The notes beneath the pieces were generated by a model. The model saw only the letters and a program-made list of their open reading frames with translations. It was not told the DNA's origin and ran no database searches. Both the position numbers and the translations under genes were made by a program. This document shows positions 8,308 through 16,187 of a stretch of DNA of 64,000 bases, in pieces; the first letter of the stretch is position 1, and each line of letters begins with the position of its first letter. Source of the stretch: Arthrobacter sp. EPSL27 (GTDB taxonomy: Bacteria > Actinomycetota > Actinomycetes > Actinomycetales > Micrococcaceae); the NCBI RefSeq assembly GCF_001512305.1, contig NZ_LNUT01000001.1, forward strand, positions 1 through 64,000, written 5' to 3'.

Positions 8308-9144
8308 ATGACAGGGACGGACTCCTTCCGGCCGGCTTCGGCCCGCGGCCTCCGCGCCGCCGCTGCCCTGGCGCTCGCCGCCGCACTGGCCGGCGCGCTG
8401 GCCGGCTGCAGCAGCGGCGGCACCGGCACCCCGGCCTGGACGGCGGGCGGCAGCCCCGGGGCAACGGAATCATCGGCAGGAACAACCGCGCCGGCACCCA
8501 CCGGCACCGCGGGTTCCGCCGCACCCGGTCCCACTGCCGGCACCGCGGACCCCGGCCCGACGGCGTCGGGCTGGAAGGTCTATTCGGACCCGGCCAAGAC
8601 GGTCAGCTTCGAACTCCCGCAGGAATGGATTGCACAGTCGGTGGCACCGGGGGAGGGGACCCTGCCCGGCGCGCTCAAGATCGAGGTCAAGGACGCCGAC
8701 GGCGGCTACCTCGCCACCCTGCAGACGGGGCTGCAGCCCCGGCCTGCCGCGGCCTGCGCCGAGGACGCCGCGAAACCCTACGTGGTGGTCAGCAGTGTCC
8801 CGGTGGAACTGCCGCACCGCGGCGGCGAGGGCACCATCGAGCCCAGGGTGGTCTTCCGGGTCATCCAGGGGTACAAGTTCTTCGGCTCCTATGGCATCAC
8901 CAACGTGGTGGGCGGCACGGACGGAATGTCCTGCGCGCTGCAGAACCTGGTGCGGGGACCCGACGGCACAGGGGACTACGCTTTCGGCGACCTGACCGAG
9001 CTGAGGGCGTTCGCCACGGACCAGAAAGTCGCGCCGGCCAAGGCCTTTGACACCCTCGCGGAGGCGGCCGCCTACGTCAACGAGAGCCCGGAATTTGCCA
9101 ACGTCCAGCGGATGCTAATGTCTCTGGAGATCAAAGGCCAGTAA
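8308..9144 (+). CDS. Putative lipoprotein
   Basis: 278 residues. The N-terminus has a basic/hydrophobic signal ending in the lipobox LAGC (about residues 31-34), so the mature protein should be lipid-anchored outside the membrane. A Ser/Thr/Pro/Gly linker of about 55 residues follows, then a globular domain beginning GWKVYSDPAKTVSFELPQEW, the style of small secreted actinobacterial domains. The ATG at 8308 gives a proper signal peptide; an upstream in-frame ATG at 8062 would run antisense through DUF1684. No function is assigned. Confidence 0.75.
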   Translation: MTGTDSFRPASARGLRAAAALALAAALAGALAGCSSGGTGTPAWTAGGSPGATESSAGTTAPAPTGTAGSAAPGPTAGTADPGPTASGWKVYSDPAKTVSFELPQEWIAQSVAPGEGTLPGALKIEVKDADGGYLATLQTGLQPRPAAACAEDAAKPYVVVSSVPVELPHRGGEGTIEPRVVFRVIQGYKFFGSYGITNVVGGTDGMSCALQNLVRGPDGTGDYAFGDLTELRAFATDQKVAPAKAFDTLAEAAAYVNESPEFANVQRMLMSLEIKGQ

Positions 9145-9214
9145 CGCCCCGCCCCACCATCCCGGGGCGGCGATGCCGGCACCACCCGCCGTACACCCAC
9201 ACCCCCGGAGATAC

Positions 9215-10021
9215 ATGCACCGCTCTGTAGCCGCCCGCCTGGCCTTCAAAACAGTGGCCGACACCAAGGTCGCCCTGGCGGTGTCCGTGGCACGCAATCC
9301 CGGCTACAGCAGCTTCGTGGAGTCCCTGTCGGTAACGTCAGGCGGCGAGGACGTGCCGCTGACCGAGCTCTCCGACCACCACGGCGGGCGCTTCCACTAC
9401 ATGGAATTCGCCGATCCCACCGAAGTGCTGGTGGAGTATTCGGCCGAGGTCTCCGGGTTCGCGGCGCCCGAGGAACCCGGGCTGATGGAACTCATCCGCT
9501 ATGTCCGGCCCAGCCGCTACGCCGAGTCGGACCGGCTGCTGCCCACCGCCTACGCGGAGTTCGGCGGCCTGCAGGGCGGAGAGCTGGTGAACGCCGTGCG
9601 CAGCTGGGTCTTCAGCGAACTGCGCTACATCAGCGGATCCTCACGCGGGACCGACGGCGCCGTCGAGACGCTGCTGCACCGGCGCGGGGTCTGCCGCGAC
9701 TTTGCCCATCTGGCCATCTCCCTGCTGCGCGCCAAGAACGTCCCGGCACGGCTGGCCGCTGTGTACGCCCCTGGCCTGAGCCCGATGGACTTCCACGCCG
9801 TGGCGGAGGCGCACCTCAACGGCGCTTGGCACGTCATCGATCCCACCGGCCTGGCGCCGCGGGAGGCCATGCTGCGCATCACGGCGGGCCGGGACTCCTC
9901 GGACACGGCCTTCCTGTCGACGGTGGGCGGCAGCCTGTCGCTGACCCAGCTGCAGGTCTCCGCCGTCGTCGACGGCGACCTGCCGGACGAGGACCCGGCG
10001 AAGCTCGTCACCATCCGTTAG
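9215..10021 (+). CDS. Transglutaminase-like domain protein
   Basis: 268 residues with the papain-like transglutaminase core. The catalytic triad is visible: Cys in GVCRDFAHLA, His in MDFHAVAEAH and Asp in WHVIDPTGLAP. The N-terminal half is a beta-rich domain usual in bacterial homologues. There is no signal peptide. These proteins may cleave or rearrange peptide bonds; substrate is unknown. The ATG at 9215 has GGAG upstream; an ATG at 9173 would add 14 residues that look like leader. It follows the lipoprotein gene by about 70 bases. Confidence 0.8.
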   Translation: MHRSVAARLAFKTVADTKVALAVSVARNPGYSSFVESLSVTSGGEDVPLTELSDHHGGRFHYMEFADPTEVLVEYSAEVSGFAAPEEPGLMELIRYVRPSRYAESDRLLPTAYAEFGGLQGGELVNAVRSWVFSELRYISGSSRGTDGAVETLLHRRGVCRDFAHLAISLLRAKNVPARLAAVYAPGLSPMDFHAVAEAHLNGAWHVIDPTGLAPREAMLRITAGRDSSDTAFLSTVGGSLSLTQLQVSAVVDGDLPDEDPAKLVTIR

Positions 10022-10102
10022 GGAACTCCCGCCGCGCGGCGTCCGGCCCCCCTGAGGGCGACCGCGACGGCGGCTGCGCGCCTTAGACGGCGGCTGCGCG
10101 CC

Positions 10103-10561
10103 TCAGCGGGACGCCACGGAGGCGCGCAGCTTTTCCGTCAGGCGCAACAGCTCCTGCTGCTCGGCGGCCGTCAGTGCCGGTCCCACCAAGGCCGCAATGT
10201 CGCGGACATGCTCCCGGCCGATGTCCTTCTGCAGCTCCCGGCCGGCTTCGGTGAGCCGGACCAGGACGCCGCGGCCGTCGTCGGGCGCCGGCATCCGCTC
10301 CACGAGGCCGCGCTTTTCAAGCCGTTCCACAAGCCGGCTCAGGCTGGACTGGCTGAGCAGCACGTTGTCGTTGAGTTCGTTCTGGCGGAGCCAGCCGGAC
10401 GGGCAGCGGGAGAGAGTAAACAGCACGTCGTATTCGTTGACGGCGAGGTTTTTGAACGCCGGGCCCGCGCCCAGGCGGCGCATCACCGCCACCTGGGCAC
10501 GGAACAGGGACTCCCAGGCCTCCGCGGCCAGGCGCACCGGCGATTCGGTCCGGGCGGACAT
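10103..10561 (-). CDS. MarR family transcriptional regulator
   Basis: 152 residues with a winged helix: NELNDNVLLSQSSLSRLVERL (recognition region, about 62-82) followed by the wing with APDDGRGVLVRLT. The start ATG overlaps the stop of the flavin oxidoreductase gene (TGATG), showing translational coupling. It probably controls that operon through the palindrome at 11750-11761. The inducer is unknown. Confidence 0.85.
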   Translation of the reverse strand: MSARTESPVRLAAEAWESLFRAQVAVMRRLGAGPAFKNLAVNEYDVLFTLSRCPSGWLRQNELNDNVLLSQSSLSRLVERLEKRGLVERMPAPDDGRGVLVRLTEAGRELQKDIGREHVRDIAALVGPALTAAEQQELLRLTEKLRASVASR

Positions 10562-11691
10562 CACGCCCCCTTAAGGCCGGTGGGGCTGGCGGGCTGGCCG
10601 GCAGACTGCCCTGCTGCGGCGACCGACGCCGCGACGCGGCCGGCGTGGGTGGGCGGCTCGGGGATGTGGGCCGGAGTCTTCTCGGCGTATTCCTTGCGCA
10701 GGACGGGCAGCACCTCTTCGCCGAACAGGTCCAGCTGCTCCAGCACGGTCTTCAGCGGAAGTCCCGCGTGGTCGATCAGGAACAGCTGGCGCTGGTAGTC
10801 GCCGAAGTACTCCCGGAACGTCAGGGTCTTTTCGATGACTTCCTGCGGGCTGCCCACCGTGAGCGGGGTCTGCGCGGTGAAATCCTCCAGCGACGGGCCG
10901 TGGCCATAGACGGGGGCGTTGTCGAAGTACGGGCGGAACTCCTTCACGGCGTCCTGCGAGTTCTTCCGCATGAAGAACTGGCCGCCGAGGCCCACGATGG
11001 CCTGGTCCGCCGCGCCGTGGCCATAGTGCTCGTAGCGTTCGCGGTAGAGGCCGATCAGCTGCTGGTAGTGCTCCTTGGGCCAGAAGATGTTGTTCGCGAA
11101 GAACCCGTCACCGTAGTAGGCGGCCACTTCCGCGATCTGCGGGGTGCGGATGGAACCGTGCCACACAAAGGGGGCGACGCCGTCGAGCGGGCGCGGGGTG
11201 GACGTGAAGTTCTGCAGCGGCGTGCGGTGCTTGCCGGACCAGTTGACGGTGTCCTCGTCCCAGAGGCGGCGCAGCAGGGAGTAGTTCTCGATCGCGAGCT
11301 CGATCCCGTCCTGGATGTTCTTGCCGAACCAGGGGTACACGGGGGCGGTGTTGCCGCGGCCCAGCACCAGGTCCACGCGGCCGTCGGCCAGGTGCTGGAG
11401 CATCGCGAAGTCCTCGGCGATCTTCACCGGATCGTTGGTGGTGATCAGCGTGGTGGCCGTGGACAGGATGATGCGCTCGGTCTGGGCCGCGATGTACGCC
11501 AGGGTGGTGGTGGGGGAGGAGGAGAAGAACGGGCGGTTGTGGTGCTCGCCGAGGGCGTAGACGTCCATGCCGATCTCTTCGACTTTTTTGGCGATCGCCA
11601 CGGACGCCTTGATCCGCTCGTGTTCGGTGGGGGTGCGGCCCGTGGTGGGGTCCGTGGTGATGTCGCTGACGCTGAATACGCCGATCTGCAT
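10561..11691 (-). CDS. LLM class flavin-dependent oxidoreductase
   Basis: 376 residues in the bacterial luciferase-like monooxygenase fold. It begins MQIGVFSVSDIT and contains YALGEHHNRPFFSSSP, LILSTATT-like and VDLVLGRGN segments typical of FMN- or F420-using members. The C-terminal 40 residues are an Ala/Pro-rich tail. It probably oxidises a small organic compound; substrate is not evident. First gene of a two-gene unit with a MarR regulator. Confidence 0.85.
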   Translation of the reverse strand: MQIGVFSVSDITTDPTTGRTPTEHERIKASVAIAKKVEEIGMDVYALGEHHNRPFFSSSPTTTLAYIAAQTERIILSTATTLITTNDPVKIAEDFAMLQHLADGRVDLVLGRGNTAPVYPWFGKNIQDGIELAIENYSLLRRLWDEDTVNWSGKHRTPLQNFTSTPRPLDGVAPFVWHGSIRTPQIAEVAAYYGDGFFANNIFWPKEHYQQLIGLYRERYEHYGHGAADQAIVGLGGQFFMRKNSQDAVKEFRPYFDNAPVYGHGPSLEDFTAQTPLTVGSPQEVIEKTLTFREYFGDYQRQLFLIDHAGLPLKTVLEQLDLFGEEVLPVLRKEYAEKTPAHIPEPPTHAGRVAASVAAAGQSAGQPASPTGLKGA

Positions 11692-11749
11692 GGTGTGCCT
11701 TTCCGTGGCCGGAGACTTCCGGGTGCCGTTTCTACTATAGCCGATTTAC

Positions 11750-11761
11750 ATGCATTTGCAT
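11750..11761 (-). promoter_or_regulatory. Candidate MarR operator
   Basis: ATGCATTTGCAT, an imperfect palindrome in an AT-rich island about 60 bases upstream of the flavin oxidoreductase start. Short A/T palindromes with TGCA are usual MarR-family targets, so this is the likely autoregulatory site. Confidence 0.4.
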
Positions 11762-11910
11762 CTATCGCCCTGTATAACGTGCGCCGTGTCCGGTTATTCC
11801 CGCCCCGAATGCGCCTCCCGCGAAGCATCTGCCGGTTGCCGTCGGTCGGGTCCACGCCCTTTCCCTTCCCCGGCGCGGACGTTATCTTCGAACCCTGGAG
11901 GGATACCCAC

Positions 11911-12924
11911 ATGATGAAAAGGCACGGACGGATCGCCGCCGCACTCTTGCTGGTCCTGTGTTTCCTGGTGTCCGGATGCACCGCCTCCCGCCTCGAACCG
12001 GCCTCCGGCGTGGACGCCCGGGCGGTGCTGGAATCCTTCAAGACCCGGAACCTGGTGGGCCATCTTGAGGCGCTGCAGCAGATCGCCGACGACAATGACG
12101 GCACCCGCGCCTCCGGGACTTCCGGGTATGAGGAGTCCGGCCGTTACGTTGAGGAGCAGCTGCGCGCGGCCGGGTACACGCCGGTCCGGCAGGCGTTTAC
12201 GTTCCGGGCCGAAGGCAAGAACGGGAAAAGGGTGGAGAGCTTCAACATCCTCGCCGAGACCGGCGGCACCGCCGCCCGCACGGTGGTGGTGGGCGGCCAC
12301 CTGGATTCGGTCCGTAAGGGCCCGGGCATCAACGACAACGCCAGCGGCGTCGCGGCCATCCTCGAGACGGCCAAATGGATGAAGGAAAACGGGATCACCC
12401 CGGCCAACCGGGTGGTGTTTGCGTTCTGGGGCGGCGAGGAGGACGGGCTCTACGGCTCCCAGCACTACGTCGACGAGCTCAGCAAAGCCGAGAAGAACCG
12501 CACCGCGGCGAACCTGAATGTCGACATGCTCGCCTCACCGAACGGTGTGCGGTCCATCCACGACGGCGACGGCTCGGACTTCGGCGATGCCGGCCCGTCG
12601 GGTTCGAAGGCCATCGAGCAACTGTTCTTCCGGTTCTTCGAGGAGAACTCGCTGGCCGCGGAGGCCACGGTCTTTGACGGCGGATCCGACTACGAGCCGT
12701 TCCTGCAGGCCGGCATTCCCGTCGGGGGGCTGTTCAGCGGCGACGTCGAAAAGAAGACCAAGGCCCAGGTGCAGTCCTTCGGCGGGACCAGCGGCAAGGT
12801 CCTGGATCCCTGCTACCACAAGGCCTGCGACACCATCGGCAACATCGACTCCGGGCTGTTGGTGGAAATGTCCGCCGCCCTGGCCTACGCCACCGCCTCG
12901 TACGCACTGGCTCCCGGAAACTGA
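11911..12924 (+). CDS. M28 family metallo-aminopeptidase lipoprotein
   Basis: 337 residues, exported and lipid-anchored: a basic N-terminus, hydrophobic stretch and lipobox VSGC at about residues 19-22. The M28 zinc ligands are present: GGHLDSV, NDNASG, WGGEEDGLYGS (catalytic Glu pair), an Asp in NVDMLASP and the late His in CYHKACDT. It probably removes N-terminal residues from peptides outside the cell. The ATG at 11911 has CTGGAGG upstream; longer in-frame starts run antisense through the oxidoreductase gene and are rejected. It resembles Streptomyces-type leucine aminopeptidases. Confidence 0.87.
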   Translation: MMKRHGRIAAALLLVLCFLVSGCTASRLEPASGVDARAVLESFKTRNLVGHLEALQQIADDNDGTRASGTSGYEESGRYVEEQLRAAGYTPVRQAFTFRAEGKNGKRVESFNILAETGGTAARTVVVGGHLDSVRKGPGINDNASGVAAILETAKWMKENGITPANRVVFAFWGGEEDGLYGSQHYVDELSKAEKNRTAANLNVDMLASPNGVRSIHDGDGSDFGDAGPSGSKAIEQLFFRFFEENSLAAEATVFDGGSDYEPFLQAGIPVGGLFSGDVEKKTKAQVQSFGGTSGKVLDPCYHKACDTIGNIDSGLLVEMSAALAYATASYALAPGN

Positions 12925-13204
12925 CCGGCGCTGCCGGGCCGGACAGCGCCCGCAGTTCCCGGTTCATGGACTACTTGACCCTGACAAGCACTTTTGTAAG
13001 TACAGCTAAGTAGAGCCTGCCGGATACGCGCCGAGATTTCGAGTACGGCCTACGGATCCGTTGGATACCGGCCTTCCATAGTTTGGAGTTATCACCGGTC
13101 ACTCTTTTGAGGCGCTTTACAACGAGGTAATTCGCATGCAGTGGCCGTTTTCCGGATGTCTGAGCCGTTACTGGGCCGGGGAATAGAACGAAGGAAAGCT
13201 ACTG

Positions 13205-14476
13205 ATGGATATTTTTGAAACCCTGGAGTCAGAGGTCCGCACCTACTGCCGCAGCTGGGATACCGTTTTTGACCGCGCGGCCGGCAGCACGCTTTACAGC
13301 GAGGACGGCAAAGACTATCTGGATTTCTTCTCCGGGGCCGGGGCGCTGAACTACGGACACAACAATCCGGATCTTCTGCGGCCGCTCGTGGAATACCTTC
13401 TCTCCGGTGCGATCGTCCATTCCCTGGATATGAAAACAACCGCCAAACGGCGTTTCCTGGAAACATTCTCCGAGCTGATCCTGAAGCCCCGCAGGCTTGA
13501 CTATAAAGTCATGTTCCCGGGTCCGACGGGGACCAACTCGGTGGAAGCCGCCCTGAAGCTGGCACGGAAAGTCACCGGCAGGACCCACGTCCTCGGCTTT
13601 ACGAATGCATTCCACGGCATGACCCTCGGCTCACTCGCCGTGACGGGCAATTCCATGAAACGGCAGGGCGCCGGAGTTCCGCTGACCAACACCTCCAGCA
13701 TTCCCTACGACGGCTTCTTCGACGGACAGACGCCGGATTTCCTCTGGCTCCGCCACGCCTTGGAGGACAGCGGTTCGGGAGTGGACCGGCCCGCCGCGGT
13801 CATTGTGGAAACGGTCCAGGGCGAGGGCGGGCTCAGGGCCGCCCGCGCATCCTGGCTCCAGGGCCTCGCCGACCTCTGCCGCCAGCACGGGATCCTGCTG
13901 ATCGTGGATGACGTCCAGGCAGGCTGCGGACGCACCGGCACGTTCTTCAGTTTCGAGGAAGCCGGGATCACCCCCGATATCGTCTGCCTGTCCAAGTCCA
14001 TTTCCGGATTCGGCCTGCCGTTGTCCCTGACGCTCTTCAAACCCGAACTGGATATCTGGAAGCCCGGTGAGCACAACGGGACCTTCCGCGGCCACAATCC
14101 CGCCTTCGTGACCGGTACTGCCGCCCTGGAGCACTACTGGCAGGACCGCAGCTTTGAATCGCAGGTCGCGGGGCTTGCGTCCCAGCTGCACGACGGCCTG
14201 GCCCAGATCGCAGCGCGGACCGAGGGTGCCCGCGTCCGCGGCCGGGGCCTGCTGACGGGTATCTACTACCCCGACCACGAGATGGCCGGCAGGATCGCCG
14301 CTGAATCGTTCGAGCGCGGCCTGCTGGTCGAGACCTCCGGGCCCGACGGCGAGGTCGTCAAGACCATGCCACCGCTGACCATCGAGGCGGGGGAACTGCA
14401 GAGGGGCCTCGACATATTGGCTGACGCCGCCGAGTCCGTCACCGGCGGGAAGATCGCGGAGAAGTCCATCGCCTAG
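13205..14476 (+). CDS. ectB: Diaminobutyrate--2-oxoglutarate transaminase (EctB/Dat type)
   Basis: Transfers an amino group from glutamate to L-aspartate 4-semialdehyde, giving L-2,4-diaminobutyrate. 423 residues, class III PLP aminotransferase. The EctB-type start is clear (RTYCRSWDTVF, then DYLDFFSGAGALNYGHNNP), the PLP Asp is in LLIVDDVQAGCGRTG, and the Schiff-base lysine is K264 in CLSKSISGFG. It has an AAGGAAAG ribosome site. In ectoine operons it sits between ectA and ectC; here neither is present and the next genes are an aspartate kinase and a polymer-synthetase-like enzyme, so diaminobutyrate is probably a monomer supply. Confidence 0.88.
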   Translation: MDIFETLESEVRTYCRSWDTVFDRAAGSTLYSEDGKDYLDFFSGAGALNYGHNNPDLLRPLVEYLLSGAIVHSLDMKTTAKRRFLETFSELILKPRRLDYKVMFPGPTGTNSVEAALKLARKVTGRTHVLGFTNAFHGMTLGSLAVTGNSMKRQGAGVPLTNTSSIPYDGFFDGQTPDFLWLRHALEDSGSGVDRPAAVIVETVQGEGGLRAARASWLQGLADLCRQHGILLIVDDVQAGCGRTGTFFSFEEAGITPDIVCLSKSISGFGLPLSLTLFKPELDIWKPGEHNGTFRGHNPAFVTGTAALEHYWQDRSFESQVAGLASQLHDGLAQIAARTEGARVRGRGLLTGIYYPDHEMAGRIAAESFERGLLVETSGPDGEVVKTMPPLTIEAGELQRGLDILADAAESVTGGKIAEKSIA

Positions 14477-14686
14477 GGGCCGGCGCAAAGGGAGACATCC
14501 GGCGACACGTGACCGATCAGGTATTGAGGTACGGCAAATGAGCACCCAACAGGCAACAGTGGCCCATCAGGATGGATCCGGTACAGCGTCAGCCGCAGCT
14601 TTGCGGGCTCTCGCCCGGCCCGGGACGGCGCCTGGATCTCCGGGCAGACCGCCGGAACCGCCGGCCGCGCAGCGGGGGAGCCCGTC

Positions 14687-16084
14687 GTGCTAGACGAGTG
14701 GGGCAGGGTGATGGCCCAGGGGAGCGTCATCGTGCAGAAGTTCGGAGGATCGTCCCTCGCGGACCCCTCCGGCATCCTGCGTGCAGCCGAACGTATCGCC
14801 ACCACCCGCGAAAACGGGTTCCAGGTGGTGGCGGTGGTATCTGCCATGGGAGACACCACCGACGAGCTCTGCGACCTGGCCGCGGCCGTTTCGACCCGGC
14901 CGCGACCCAGCGACCTCGATGCCCTCCTGAGCACAGGCGAGCTGGTGTCCTCGGCGCTCCTGGCCATCGCCCTGTCGGACCGGAACCAGGCACCGGTCAC
15001 CTTCACAGGCAGCATGGCGGGCCTCATTACCGACGACGTGCACGGCAAGGCGCAGATCACCGACGTCCGGCCGGACCGCATCCGCGCCGCGCTGGCCCGC
15101 GGCGAAGTCCCCATTGTCGCGGGGTTCCAGGGGAGGACGAAAAAGGGCAAGAAGGTCACCACCCTCGGGCGGGGCGGCTCCGACCTCACCGCCGTGGCGC
15201 TCGCGGCGGCACTCGGGGCGGGCATCTGCGAGATCTATACCGACGTCGACGGTGTCTATACCGCGGACCCGCGCATTGTCCCCAAGGCACGCAAAGTGGG
15301 TGTGCTCTCCAGCGAGGTCATGCTGGAGTTCGCGGCGTCCGGATGCAAGGTCCTGCACCTGCGCTGCGTGGAATATGCCCGGCGGTTCGGCATCCCGATC
15401 CATGTCCGGTCCTCGTTCGTGCCGGACCTGGGGACGCTGATCCTGCCCGGCCTTGACCGCCACCCCTTCCGCAAGCCTGTCCGGGAGCAGCCCGTGGTCA
15501 CGGGCGTGGCAGGCGTCAACTCGGCCGCGAAAGTCACTGTGATCGGTGTTCCCGACCGGCCCGACAGCATCGCCCGCATGTTCCAGGTGCTCTCCCATTC
15601 GGGGGTGAGCGTCCAGACCATCGTCCAGAACGCTGCCGGCAAAGGATCGTCCCGGTACGACGTCGCCCTCATTGTCCCGGCCACGCAGGCGCCCCCGGCG
15701 CTCGCCGTGCTGGGCGACGCACAGCAAACCATCGGCTTCCAGAGCCTGCGGCACGGCGGCCAGGTGGGCAAGGTGTCCGTCACCGGCGTCGGCATGCGGT
15801 CCTCGCCGGAAGTTTTCTGCACGTTCCTGAAGACGCTGTACGAGGCCGGGATCGGCCTGGACCTGGTGGAAATTTCAGAGACCTGCGTCGCAGCCATCAC
15901 CAGCGACGAGCGGCTGGCCGATGCCGAACGGGCGGTCAGGCAGGCGTTCGGCATGGCACCTGCAGCCGTCGATGAAGCACAGCAGCGCCCGGCCCCGCAC
16001 CACGAGCGGGACCTGGACGGCGGCCCCCGCTGGGGGCACAAGCTCCCCGGTCTGGCCACGAGCCACGCCTCCCGCGGCGGCTGA
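14687..16084 (+). CDS. lysC: Aspartate kinase (pathway-dedicated copy)
   Basis: Phosphorylates L-aspartate, the first step toward aspartate semialdehyde. 465 residues. Motifs include VQKFGGSSLAD (about 15-25), the catalytic LGRGGSDLTAVALAAAL and EIYTDVDGVYTADPR, and two C-terminal ACT domains (roughly 275-435) that normally sense lysine/threonine. A 40-residue His/Arg/Gly-rich tail follows, unlike housekeeping enzymes. The GTG at 14687 has GGGGGAG upstream; the ATG at 14711 is the alternative. Sitting between ectB and the NRPS-like gene without asd, it is likely an extra copy that feeds this pathway and may differ in feedback control. Confidence 0.88.
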   Translation: MLDEWGRVMAQGSVIVQKFGGSSLADPSGILRAAERIATTRENGFQVVAVVSAMGDTTDELCDLAAAVSTRPRPSDLDALLSTGELVSSALLAIALSDRNQAPVTFTGSMAGLITDDVHGKAQITDVRPDRIRAALARGEVPIVAGFQGRTKKGKKVTTLGRGGSDLTAVALAAALGAGICEIYTDVDGVYTADPRIVPKARKVGVLSSEVMLEFAASGCKVLHLRCVEYARRFGIPIHVRSSFVPDLGTLILPGLDRHPFRKPVREQPVVTGVAGVNSAAKVTVIGVPDRPDSIARMFQVLSHSGVSVQTIVQNAAGKGSSRYDVALIVPATQAPPALAVLGDAQQTIGFQSLRHGGQVGKVSVTGVGMRSSPEVFCTFLKTLYEAGIGLDLVEISETCVAAITSDERLADAERAVRQAFGMAPAAVDEAQQRPAPHHERDLDGGPRWGHKLPGLATSHASRGG

Positions 16085-16187
16085 CAGCCGTGACCGCCCC
16101 AATTCCCGTGCAACAGCCGCAACGCCTGGTCCGCCACAAAAATGAGCAGCCTGGCTGCGGCGCCCCGCGTCACCCGAAGGAGACAGT

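Noticed and set aside
10645..11910. N-terminal extension of the M28 peptidase frame back to 10645
   Set aside because: It runs antisense through the flavin oxidoreductase gene, while the ATG at 11911 has a ribosome site and yields a correct lipoprotein signal.
14538..14693. A 51-codon frame between ectB and the aspartate kinase, with GAGG upstream and a stop overlapping the GTG start of the kinase
   Set aside because: Third-position G/C only about 65 percent and a Pro/Ala/Arg-rich translation; looks like untranslated leader, although coupling remains possible.
13205..16084. Ectoine biosynthesis operon
   Set aside because: ectB and an aspartate kinase are present, but ectA, ectC and ectD are not in the window and the next gene is a Pls-type synthetase.
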